Of a stretch of 64,000 nucleotides of DNA, positions 53,017 through 60,531 are shown one piece after another. Positions within the stretch are counted from its first letter, which is position 1; each line of letters starts with the position of its first letter. This stretch comes from Rhizorhabdus phycosphaerae (GTDB lineage: Bacteria > Pseudomonadota > Alphaproteobacteria > Sphingomonadales > Sphingomonadaceae). The notes beneath the pieces are model-generated. The model was not told the DNA's origin, did no database searches, and saw nothing but the letters and a program-made list of their open reading frames with translations. The stretch is from positions 62,001-126,000 of the forward strand of contig NZ_CP049107.1 in NCBI RefSeq assembly GCF_011044255.1. Reading direction: 5' to 3'. The translations under genes were made by a program, and so were the position numbers.

Positions 53017-53784
53017 ATGAACGCTGAGTTCGGGGAAAAGAGGACCGCCATTGTCACGGGCGGTGCCAAGCGGATCGGGGCGGAACTGGTGCGGGCGTTG
53101 GCAGCGGATGGCTGGACGCCGCTGATCCATTATCGTCACAGCGAGGAAGAGGCGCAGGCGCTGGCGGATAGCTGCCCCGGTGCGCGCATCGTCCAGGCGG
53201 ACCTTGCCGAGCCGGGTGGGCCGGAGCGCGTGATCGCGGCGCTGGACGGCATGCCGCCCCCGGCCTTGCTGGTGAATAGCGCTTCCGCCTTCGTCTTTGA
53301 CGCCTTCGACGATTTCAGTATCGAGGCATGGGATATGCACATGGCGGCGAACGCCCGCGGGCCCGCGCTGTTGTCGCGTGCCTTCGCGCAGGCAGTCCCG
53401 CCGGGGCAGGGGGCGATGGTCGTCAATATCCTCGACGCCAAGCTTTCCCAGCTCAATCCCGACTTCTTTACCTACACGATATCGAAGATCGCCTTTGCCG
53501 GGGTGCACGAGCTTCTCGGCCGCCTGCTTGCGGGGCGGGGGATTCGGGTCAATGCGATCGCACCTTCGGTCACCCTCGTATCCGGTCCGCAGAGCCGCGA
53601 GAATTTCGAAAAGGTGCATGCGTTGAACGCACTGGGCAGGGGGATCGAGGTCGGGCAGATCGTCGAAGCGTTGCGTTTCCTGATCGCGGTTCCCACCATC
53701 ACCGGCCAGACGATCACCCTCGATGGCGGACAACGCTTTCTAGGTCTGTCGCGCGACGTGCAATATCTCGCTCAGGAGGATTGA
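53017..53784 (+). CDS. Short-chain dehydrogenase, pteridine/dihydromonapterin reductase-like
   Basis: A 255-residue SDR. The cofactor motif TGGAKRIG, with a basic residue favouring NADPH, the NSAS tetrad (VNSASAFVFD) and the catalytic YTISK are those of FolM/pteridine-reductase-like members. The active-site serine region reads MVVNILDAKLS, typical of that group. The next gene, folB-like, overlaps its stop by one base, so a role in folate or pterin synthesis is likely by context. Alternative ATG at 53011 sits too close to the ribosome site. Confidence 0.85.
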   Translation: MNAEFGEKRTAIVTGGAKRIGAELVRALAADGWTPLIHYRHSEEEAQALADSCPGARIVQADLAEPGGPERVIAALDGMPPPALLVNSASAFVFDAFDDFSIEAWDMHMAANARGPALLSRAFAQAVPPGQGAMVVNILDAKLSQLNPDFFTYTISKIAFAGVHELLGRLLAGRGIRVNAIAPSVTLVSGPQSRENFEKVHALNALGRGIEVGQIVEALRFLIAVPTITGQTITLDGGQRFLGLSRDVQYLAQED

Positions 53785-54182
53785 TGAATTTCCCCCAGCT
53801 CGACGGCCTCGTGCCCGAGGCCCTGGCGCCGCGCACGCGCCGGATTGTCCTGCGCGATTTTGCGGTGCCGATCGACATCGGCTTCCACGATTTCGAGGTC
53901 GGCAACCCGCAGCGCGTTTTCGTGACGGTTGAGGTGTGGCTCGACGAAGCCAGCTTCGCGTCGCGTGACGAGGTCGAGTGCGCCTGGGACTATGACTTCC
54001 TGCGGACCGAGATATTGTCGCTGGCCAAGGCTCGTCGCTACAATCTCCAGGAAACGCTGGCGCGCGGGGTCTATGCCCTCGTCGCTGCGCGTGCGGGCGT
54101 TACGGCGCTGCGAATCTCGACGAGCAAGCCCGACGTCTATCCGGACTGCGCCTCTGTCGGGGTCGAACTCGCGTCCTTCTGA
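53784..54182 (+). CDS. folB: Dihydroneopterin aldolase FolB-like
   Basis: A 132-residue aldolase-fold protein (T-fold) of the folate pathway, splitting dihydroneopterin to hydroxymethylpterin. RIVLRDFAVPIDIGFHDFEVGNPQRVFVTVEVWL carries the family opening (IGxxxxE region), and LRISTSKPDVYPDCASVGVEL is the C-terminal lysine-containing segment. It starts inside the TGATG stop/start junction with the upstream SDR gene, so the two are translationally coupled. Confidence 0.87.
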   Translation: MNFPQLDGLVPEALAPRTRRIVLRDFAVPIDIGFHDFEVGNPQRVFVTVEVWLDEASFASRDEVECAWDYDFLRTEILSLAKARRYNLQETLARGVYALVAARAGVTALRISTSKPDVYPDCASVGVELASF

Positions 54183-54191
54183 CCTCCTGCC

Positions 54192-55079
54192 TCACCGGGC
54201 TATAGTGCGCCCGCAGGGGCCGAGCTGCTTCAGCACGAAGGCATAATCCTCCCGCACGGCCTGTGCGTCGGCGGCGCCGAGCGAAGTCGTGCTCCGTTCG
54301 GGCATTGCAGACGGCAGGAAGCAGGAAAGGCGATACCAGAGGAGCGAATTGGGTGCTGGAGCGGAAGCGCTGTCGTCGACCATCTCGCCCAGCGCTACGG
54401 CCCATTGCGGCTGCTCGCCCGGTCGCCGCAGGATCGTCAGAGAGATCGGCCGATCATTAGGCGTCGTCAGGAAGATCTGGGATTCGCTCTCGCCGGGGAT
54501 GGCGCCAGGCACGTGGAATGCGTTGCCGACCCCTTTGATCACCGGAGGAGCGGTGGGCGCCGTCGCCTCGGTGAGAATCGACCGCAGAAGCGATTCGGTC
54601 CCCTGCGTCCAGTCGACCTGAGAATAAGGTGAAGTGAGGCGAAGCTCCTGAGGACGTTGCGGAACCCGATTTCCAAAAACCACCACGCGGTTTTTTTTCA
54701 GCTTGGGCGCGCGGCCTCGGTCATCAAGCGGTAGGTCCACGATATAGCTTACTGTGCCCGGCAAACCTTCCGCGCCGCGCAACAACATCGCGGTCTGTGC
54801 TTCGATCAAAAAACGGGCATGACCTGCCTGCAAACCGGGCGCGAGATCACCCTTGAGGCGCTCGGCCTTGGTGATCGTCACCCCCGCCACGACCTGCGCC
54901 GACAGGGCGAGATCCGCAAAATCGGCATAGGAAAGCTGCCGGATTCCGGCGCCCGCCGACACCTGCGTCGACGGCATGACGGACTGGGCATGTGCCCCCG
55001 AGAACGGCATTGCAGTCATCGACAAAGCAATTATCATGCCAGCGGTGAATCGTGATCGCGTCATGCAGTCCATACGCAT
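54192..55079 (-). CDS. Secreted protein of unknown function
   Basis: A 295-residue exported protein with a signal peptide ending near SGAHAQS. The mature part has mixed beta strands (RFLIEAQTAMLLRGAEGLPGTVSYIVDL; RPISLTILRRPGEQPQW) and a conserved-looking end, QAVREDYAFVLKQLGPCGRTIAR. Cysteines are few (one in CFLPSA and one near the end), which could form a disulfide. The family is not recognised. ATG 55079 is used as it follows CGGAG; ATGs at 55073 and 55064 are alternatives. It is divergent from tonB. Confidence 0.75.
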   Translation of the reverse strand: MRMDCMTRSRFTAGMIIALSMTAMPFSGAHAQSVMPSTQVSAGAGIRQLSYADFADLALSAQVVAGVTITKAERLKGDLAPGLQAGHARFLIEAQTAMLLRGAEGLPGTVSYIVDLPLDDRGRAPKLKKNRVVVFGNRVPQRPQELRLTSPYSQVDWTQGTESLLRSILTEATAPTAPPVIKGVGNAFHVPGAIPGESESQIFLTTPNDRPISLTILRRPGEQPQWAVALGEMVDDSASAPAPNSLLWYRLSCFLPSAMPERSTTSLGAADAQAVREDYAFVLKQLGPCGRTIAR

Positions 55080-55328
55080 GGTATGCTCCGTGGTTCCGGC
55101 GGATGTGAAGCGGTGGATAGCGTTGTTCGAGCCGCCCCGTCACGCCCGAAAAGGGCATCCAATGCGCCGTTTCGCTTATTGCTTCCGTCGAACTGTCGCG
55201 ATAAGGACACACCTCCGCTAAATATTATAACTATGTCTGGCGGGTGAAGGGCCGGGCGCTAATGGCACTCCCATTGGTGCGTGCCGGTACAATTGCTGGC
55301 TTTGGATTGGAGGGAGTGTCGTTCCTTA

Positions 55329-55976
55329 ATGGCTTATGGCGATCAAACCCTTAGCACCCGCAAGGTGGTGTCGATTGGGCTGGTGGTCCTGCTCCATGCA
55401 GTGATCGGATATGCCTTCGTCACCGGGCTTGCGTATAACGTCGTCAAGAAGGTCGCGCGCGACCTTAAGACGTTCGACGTCGTAGAAGAGGCGCCTCCGC
55501 CTCCGGATCAGCCGCCGCCTCCGCCGCCGGAGACCAAGATCGAGCCGCCGCCCGTCGTGGCGCCGCCTCCGATCGTCCAGGTGGCCCCGACCGTCGCTCC
55601 GCCGATCGTGTCGGTTCCGGTTGCTCCGCCGCCGGTCATCACGCCGGCCGCTCCGCCCGCGCCTCCGCCTCCGGCGGTTTCGCGTCGGGGTGAACCGCGT
55701 GGCACCCCGGGCGAGTGGGTTACCCCCGAGGATTATCCCTCTGCCGATCTCCGCGCCGAAAATCAGGGCACGACCAGCTTCGAGCTGGCTGTCGGCCCCG
55801 ATGGCAAGGCGACCAATTGCTCGGTGACGAACTCGAGCGGCTTCCCGTCGCTTGACCAGAAAGCTTGCCAGATGTTGTTGCGCCGGGCGCGTTTCAAGCC
55901 CCAGCTCGACGGCAATGGCCAGCCGATGGCGTTCACCTACCGCAATCGCGTTCGCTGGCAGATCCCGAGGGATTGA
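55329..55976 (+). CDS. tonB: TonB energy-transducing protein
   Basis: A 215-residue inner-membrane protein that passes proton-motive energy to outer-membrane receptors. One N-terminal helix (about 15-35, with SIGLVVLLHAVIGY carrying the conserved membrane histidine) is followed by a proline-rich linker (residues ~60-130, repeats of PPPPPP and APPP), and a C-terminal TonB domain beginning near GTTSFELAVGPDGKATNC and ending FTYRNRVRWQIPRD. It heads the exbB-exbD-exbD genes. No clear Fur box was found in the 249-base upstream gap. Confidence 0.94.
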   Translation: MAYGDQTLSTRKVVSIGLVVLLHAVIGYAFVTGLAYNVVKKVARDLKTFDVVEEAPPPPDQPPPPPPETKIEPPPVVAPPPIVQVAPTVAPPIVSVPVAPPPVITPAAPPAPPPPAVSRRGEPRGTPGEWVTPEDYPSADLRAENQGTTSFELAVGPDGKATNCSVTNSSGFPSLDQKACQMLLRRARFKPQLDGNGQPMAFTYRNRVRWQIPRD

Positions 55977-56058
55977 GCTTTTGTCGGGCTGACCCGGCGG
56001 GTGGCCCGACGTCTACGACCGGATACAACAGACAGTTTCAGAGAAGGAAATTCAGTTT

Positions 56059-56784
56059 ATGGCTAGTCCCGCAGCCGAAGGTTCGAACCCGTATGGCCTG
56101 ATGGCCGCTCTGGAGCAGGGCGGTACGATTGCCTGGGCGACCTTCCTCATCCTCGTCGTCATGTCGGCGGCTTCGTGGTACATCATGTTCACCAAGCTGC
56201 TCGAGCAGCAGAAGATCCTTAATCAGGCGAAGAAGGCGCGCGTGTCCTTCTGGTCGGCCCCCAGCCTGAAGGACGGCCAGGCGAAGCTCGAGAAGAACTC
56301 GGCTTATCGTCAGATCGTTGACGACGGCATCCTCGCTCAGGAACAGCACACCAAGCTGACCGACCCGGTCGACCAGCATGAGTGGCTGACCGGCTCGCTG
56401 ATGCGCAGCCAGGGTCTGATCAACTCGAAGCTCGGCAACGGTCTCGCGGTGCTCGCTACCGTCGGTTCGACCGCTCCGTTCGTCGGTCTGTTCGGTACCG
56501 TTATCGGCATCTATCGCGCGCTCATCAAGATCGGCGCTGCCGGTCAGGCCTCGATCGACGCCGTCGCCGGCCCGGTCGGTGAGGCTCTGATCATGACCGC
56601 GCTTGGTCTGGCCGTGGCCGTTCCGGCCGTGCTTGGCTACAACTGGCTGATCCGTCGCAACAAGGTCGTCGCTGAGCAGCTCTCGGCCTTCTCGACCGAC
56701 CTGCACGGTTACATGGTTTCGGCCGGCGCCGTTAAGCCGGCGACCACGGTCAAGGCCGCTCCGGCCCCGGCCGTCAAGAAGTAA
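56059..56784 (+). CDS. exbB: ExbB proton-channel subunit
   Basis: A 241-residue MotA/TolQ/ExbB-family membrane protein that forms the proton channel with ExbD. The first helix (about 23-45) is IAWATFLILVVMSAASWYIMF. The conserved pair of helices is NGLAVLATVGSTAPFVGLFGTVIGI and EALIMTALGLAVAVPAVLGYNWL. The alanine/lysine-rich tail (PATTVKAAPAPAVKK) is unusual and probably unstructured. It is 82 bases after tonB. Confidence 0.95.
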   Translation: MASPAAEGSNPYGLMAALEQGGTIAWATFLILVVMSAASWYIMFTKLLEQQKILNQAKKARVSFWSAPSLKDGQAKLEKNSAYRQIVDDGILAQEQHTKLTDPVDQHEWLTGSLMRSQGLINSKLGNGLAVLATVGSTAPFVGLFGTVIGIYRALIKIGAAGQASIDAVAGPVGEALIMTALGLAVAVPAVLGYNWLIRRNKVVAEQLSAFSTDLHGYMVSAGAVKPATTVKAAPAPAVKK

Positions 56785-56799
56785 TCGACCGACGTCCAG

Positions 56800-56839
56800 G
56801 GCGGGAGCCACGTGCTCCCGCCCACGTCTCGAAAGACGT
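56800..56839 (+). promoter_or_regulatory. Two tandem hairpins between exbB and exbD
   Basis: GGCGGGAGC/GCTCCCGCC (56800-56808 with 56814-56822) and ACGTCT/AGACGT (56824-56829 with 56834-56839) form adjacent stems in the 122-base gap. Without a T-run they are not classic terminators. They may slow exonucleases and so raise exbB over exbD mRNA. Confidence 0.45.
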
Positions 56840-56906
56840 CTGGCCCAGGGAACGGCGAACGAGCCGGACCTTCATCGGGTCGAGCAAGTAGATAGGATTA
56901 GTGCCG

Positions 56907-57389
56907 ATGGCCATGAGTGCCGGCCCCGCCGAAGACGGCGCCCCTATGTCGGACATCAACACGACGCCGCTCGTCGACGTCATGCTGGTGCTTCTGATCA
57001 TCTTCCTCATCACGGTTCCGGTCGTCATTCAAACGGTGCCCGTCAAGCTTCCGAGCGTCGTGTTCGAACCCACGACGACGAAGCCCGAGAACGTCGCGCT
57101 CTCGGTGCGTGCGGCGCCTGACGGCTCGTGCGAAGTCTACTGGGGGCTCACCAAGGTGAACTCCTCGGAACTGATCGACCGTGCCGTGGTCAAGCTGCGC
57201 AAGGAAATCGACAAGCAGGGCGGCCCCAACGCTCCCGGCCTCGAACTTCCGGAAGTGCATATCCGTGGTGACGTGAACACGCCCTATCGCTGCATCGGCG
57301 GTACGGTGTTCGCGATGCAGCGCGCCGGGTTCACCCGCGTGGGCTTCATCTCGGAACCGCCGGCTGGCTTCGCCAGTCCGCGCCTCTAA
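56907..57389 (+). CDS. exbD: ExbD/TolR-family protein, first copy
   Basis: A 160-residue protein with one N-terminal helix and a periplasmic domain. The transmembrane proton-carrying aspartate is D24 in DINTTPLVDVMLVLLIIFLI. The periplasmic domain contains two cysteines, C75 (DGSCEVYW) and C129 (YRCIGG), that could form a disulfide; these are absent from the second copy. ATG 56907 lies 9 bases after AGGA; GTG 56901 is too close. Confidence 0.94.
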   Translation: MAMSAGPAEDGAPMSDINTTPLVDVMLVLLIIFLITVPVVIQTVPVKLPSVVFEPTTTKPENVALSVRAAPDGSCEVYWGLTKVNSSELIDRAVVKLRKEIDKQGGPNAPGLELPEVHIRGDVNTPYRCIGGTVFAMQRAGFTRVGFISEPPAGFASPRL

Positions 57390-57413
57390 GCCCGCTTACA
57401 AGGAGTAGTCATC

Positions 57414-57842
57414 ATGGCAATGTCAGCGGGAACTGCCGAAGGCGAACCGATGATGGACATCAACACCACGCCGTTGATCGACGTGATGCTGGTGCTCCTG
57501 ATCATGTTCATCATCACCATTCCGATCCAGACCCATGCGGTGAAGCTCGACCTTCCGGTCGACAGCGGTCCGACTAACCCGCCGCCGGTCGATCCGATCA
57601 AGAACAAGGTCGTGATCACGCCTACGGGCGAGGTTCTCTGGAATGGTTCGCCGATCGATCTGGTGCGTCTGCGCCAGTATCTCGACATCACCCAGACGAT
57701 GAACCCGGTCCCCGAGCTCCACCTGGAGCCGGACGCCCAGGCTCGCTACGATCTGGTCGATCGCGTTCTCGCGGTCACCAAGCGGGCCCAGGTCGAGAAG
57801 ATGGGCTTCGTCGGCAACGAGAAGTACGGCAACGCTTTCTAA
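57414..57842 (+). CDS. exbD: ExbD/TolR-family protein, second copy
   Basis: A 142-residue paralogue beginning with the same MAMSAG sequence. The proton-carrying aspartate is D23 in DINTTPLIDVMLVLLIMFII. The periplasmic domain differs (PPPVDPIKNKVVITPTGEVLWNG) and lacks cysteines. AAGGAG lies just upstream. In Xanthomonas the tonB-exbB-exbD1-exbD2 layout is known and the second ExbD serves special substrates; the same split is inferred here only from layout. Confidence 0.94.
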   Translation: MAMSAGTAEGEPMMDINTTPLIDVMLVLLIMFIITIPIQTHAVKLDLPVDSGPTNPPPVDPIKNKVVITPTGEVLWNGSPIDLVRLRQYLDITQTMNPVPELHLEPDAQARYDLVDRVLAVTKRAQVEKMGFVGNEKYGNAF

Positions 57843-57867
57843 GCGTTCCAACCTCTCCAAACGAATT

Positions 57868-57894
57868 AGGGCGGCCCTTTGGCCGCCCTTTTTT
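57868..57894 (+). terminator. Intrinsic terminator of the tonB-exb operon
   Basis: GGGCGGCC and GGCCGCCC form an 8-bp stem around CTTT, followed by TTTTTT. It begins 26 bases after the last exbD stop. Confidence 0.93.
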
Positions 57895-57925
57895 GTTGCC
57901 TTCCAATTCGGAGGGATAGCCGGGC

Positions 57926-58912
57926 TCAGTCGAGCCCGGCATATTCGCGCAGCGGTGTTTCTGGACGCGCACCGAAATGCGAGATGACCTCTGCGGCCGC
58001 CAGTCCCGCAATGCGGCAGCATTCGGCAAGCGGTAGCTCCTGCGTCAGCCCGTAGAGAAAGCCTGCGGCATAGAGATCACCGGCCCCGGTGGTGTCGACC
58101 ACCCGCTCGACATGCGCGGCGGGGCTTTCGACCCGTTCGTCGCCCCGGATCGCAACCGACCCCTGCGCGCTGCGGGTGACTGCGGCGATCTCGACCATCG
58201 GCTTGAGCTGTTCGATAGCCGCATCGAAATCCTCGACCTGGAACAGCGCGAGCAGTTCGCTCTCATTGGCGAAGAGGATGTCGATCCGGTTGGCGATCAG
58301 GTCGAGAAAGTCGGCGCGGTGACGCTCGACGCAGAAGGCGTCGGACAGCGACAGCGCCACTTTCCGGCCGGCGGCGTGCGCCACGTCGGAAGCACGGTGG
58401 AAGGCCTCCTTCGCGTGGGGCTCGTCATAAAGATAGCCTTCGAGATAGGTGACCTTCGCGGCGGCCACCATCTCGGTATCGATGTCGTCGGCATTGAGGT
58501 TCACGCACGCACCGAGATAGGTGTTCATCGTGCGTTCGGCGTCCGAGGTCACGAAGATCATGCAGCGTGCGGTGGAGGGGCCGTCGGTCGCCATCGGCGT
58601 CGTGAAGCGAACGCCGGCGGCGAGCAGGTCGTGCCGATAGGCAGCGCCGAGCTCGTCCTGCTTGAGCTTGCCGATATAGCCGCATTTCGCGCCCAGCGAT
58701 CCCAGCCCGGCGATGGTGTTGCCGGCCGAACCGCCCGATGCGCGGGTGACGGGGCCCATCGCGGCATAGAGCCGCTCGGCGGTGTCCTCGTCGACCAGCG
58801 TCATCGCGCCCTTGGCGAGATTCTGCTGGGTGAGGAAGCTGTCGTCGGCATGGGCCAACAGGTCGATGATGGCATTGCCGATGCCGACGACATCGAGGGT
58901 GGCGTCCGTCAT
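57926..58912 (-). CDS. PfkB-family sugar/nucleoside kinase, adenosine-kinase-like
   Basis: A 328-residue ribokinase-fold kinase. It opens with VVGIGNAIIDLLAHADDSFLTQQNLAKGAMTLVDE, close to bacterial adenosine kinases. GGSAGNTIAGLGSLGAKCGYIGKLKQDELG and the anion-hole motif DTTGAGDLYAAGFLYGL with catalytic aspartate are intact. The substrate is inferred from similarity of the opening to adenosine kinase; fructokinase-type activity is not excluded. It is divergent from xdhC. Confidence 0.88.
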   Translation of the reverse strand: MTDATLDVVGIGNAIIDLLAHADDSFLTQQNLAKGAMTLVDEDTAERLYAAMGPVTRASGGSAGNTIAGLGSLGAKCGYIGKLKQDELGAAYRHDLLAAGVRFTTPMATDGPSTARCMIFVTSDAERTMNTYLGACVNLNADDIDTEMVAAAKVTYLEGYLYDEPHAKEAFHRASDVAHAAGRKVALSLSDAFCVERHRADFLDLIANRIDILFANESELLALFQVEDFDAAIEQLKPMVEIAAVTRSAQGSVAIRGDERVESPAAHVERVVDTTGAGDLYAAGFLYGLTQELPLAECCRIAGLAAAEVISHFGARPETPLREYAGLD

Positions 58913-59002
58913 TCAATATCCTTGCTTTGGGCAGGAGCCTGCGTGATGAGAAGGGGATTCCATGCCCCGCAGCCCTGCTGCGGGCAACCCCCCGACGGAC
59001 CC

Positions 59003-59944
59003 ATGCTAGACGAACTTGATGAACTTTTGACCAAGGCGCTCTCCTGGCGGGAGCAGGGCCATGGCGTGGCGATCGCGACCGTGGTTCAGACCTGGGGCTC
59101 CGCCCCGCGCCGCCGGGGATCGCATGCGGTCATTCGCGAAGACGGACTGTTCGAAGGCTCGGTAAGCGGCGGCTGCGTCGAGGGTGACGTGCTCGTCGCC
59201 GCACAGGCGCTGTTGGCGGCGGGTGGTGGCTTCGAACGGCGCGACTATGGCGTGCAGGATGACAATGCCTGGACCTTCGGCCTGGCCTGCGGGGGCAGCA
59301 TCGAGATATTGATCCAGACCGTCGACGATGCCCATATCCCGGCCGCCCTTCTTGCGAAGCTGCGGGACGAGCGAAGGGCCGGTCGGGCGGTGACCGTGTC
59401 GAGCGATCTCGTGACAGGCCTGTCGAGCATTGTCGATCAGGTGCAGGAACCGGCGGAAGATTACTTCGTGAACGTCTATGCGCCGCCTCTGCGCATGCTG
59501 ATCGTCGGGGCCGTCCATGTCAGCCAGCAGTTGGTGCCGCTGGCCCGGCAGCTCGGCTATCGGGTCCATGTCGTCGATCCGCGCGACAGCTTCGCAGCCG
59601 CCGAACGCTTCGTCGGAATCGACGTCGACACGCGTTGGCCTGATGAAGCCTTCGAAGAGTGGAAGCCGGACAGCGCGACCGCGATCGTGACGTTGACTCA
59701 TGATCCCAAGATCGACGATCCCGCGCTTGAGGCGGCGTTGCGCAGCGAGGCATTTTATATCGCCGCGCTCGGTTCGCGGCGCACCCATGCCAAGCGGGTC
59801 GAGCGTCTTTCAGCCAAAGGCTGGGATGACGACGCGCTGGCAAGAATCGACGGCCCGGCCGGAATCGCAATTGGCGCGGCGACCCCTGCGGAAATCGCGC
59901 TTTCCATCCTCGCGGGTGCGACGGCCGCCTTGCGCCGGGCGTGA
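59003..59944 (+). CDS. XdhC/CoxI-family molybdenum-cofactor chaperone
   Basis: A 313-residue protein that inserts sulfurated molybdenum cofactor into xanthine-dehydrogenase-type enzymes. The N-terminal XdhC_CoxI domain shows TWGSAPRRRGSHAVIREDG and GSVSGGCVEGDV. The C-terminal Rossmann-like domain has RMLIVGAVHVSQQLVPLARQLGYRVHVVDPR and AALGSRRTHAKRVERL, and ends with GIAIGAATPAEIALSILAG. No dehydrogenase subunits are encoded nearby. The MobA-like gene overlaps its end by 4 bases. Confidence 0.92.
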   Translation: MLDELDELLTKALSWREQGHGVAIATVVQTWGSAPRRRGSHAVIREDGLFEGSVSGGCVEGDVLVAAQALLAAGGGFERRDYGVQDDNAWTFGLACGGSIEILIQTVDDAHIPAALLAKLRDERRAGRAVTVSSDLVTGLSSIVDQVQEPAEDYFVNVYAPPLRMLIVGAVHVSQQLVPLARQLGYRVHVVDPRDSFAAAERFVGIDVDTRWPDEAFEEWKPDSATAIVTLTHDPKIDDPALEAALRSEAFYIAALGSRRTHAKRVERLSAKGWDDDALARIDGPAGIAIGAATPAEIALSILAGATAALRRA

Positions 59945-60516
59945 TCGTCGGGGCGATCCTGCTGGCGGCAGGAAGCGCCCGCCGGATGGGCGACGACAAG
60001 CTGCGCATGGATCTGGGAGGCAGGGCGCTGATCGCCCATGGCCTGGAGACGCTGATGCGTCCGACAGTCGATTCGATCCTGGCCGCCGTCGCGCCTGGCT
60101 CGTCGATCGCTCCGTTGCTGGAAGGGCGCGCCATGCTGGTCGAGGTGGCGGATCACGCCGAGGGCATGGGCCGTTCGCTCGCTGCCGCAGTGGCCGCGAT
60201 TCCCGCGCACTGGGACGCCGTTCTCGTCGCGCTGGCCGACATGCCCTTTGTCCGTGGCGATACGATCGACCGGCTTGTGGAGCATGCATCGCCAGATACG
60301 GTCGTCCGCCCACGCCATGCGGGACGACCCGGAAATCCGGTCCTGTGGGGGAGGTCGCATTTCCCCGCACTCGCGGAACTGCGTGGCGATGCGGGCGGGC
60401 GCTCCCTGCTGGGCGACAGGGTGCCGCTGCTGATAGACTGCGACGACCCGGGGATCCTGTTCGACGTCGACACGCCCGAAGCCCTGGCCGAGGCGCGAGC
60501 GCAGCTGCGCGGCTGA
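59941..60516 (+). CDS. MobA/MocA-like molybdenum-cofactor nucleotidyltransferase
   Basis: A 191-residue NTP-transferase probably adding CMP (MocA-like) or GMP to molybdopterin. The nucleotide motif is ILLAAGSARRMGDDKL, and LVALADMPFVRGDTIDRLV and the late ILFDVDTPEAL are typical of the MocA/GlmU-like fold. It starts with GTG inside the xdhC stop (GTGA), so the two are coupled, consistent with cofactor maturation for an XDH-type enzyme encoded elsewhere. Confidence 0.9.
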   Translation: MIVGAILLAAGSARRMGDDKLRMDLGGRALIAHGLETLMRPTVDSILAAVAPGSSIAPLLEGRAMLVEVADHAEGMGRSLAAAVAAIPAHWDAVLVALADMPFVRGDTIDRLVEHASPDTVVRPRHAGRPGNPVLWGRSHFPALAELRGDAGGRSLLGDRVPLLIDCDDPGILFDVDTPEALAEARAQLRG

Positions 60517-60531
60517 TCCTCGCCGCTCGGC

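Noticed and set aside
56080-56100. TTCGAACCC resembling a tRNA T-arm
   Set aside because: It lies within the exbB coding frame, and no acceptor or anticodon arm could be paired around it.
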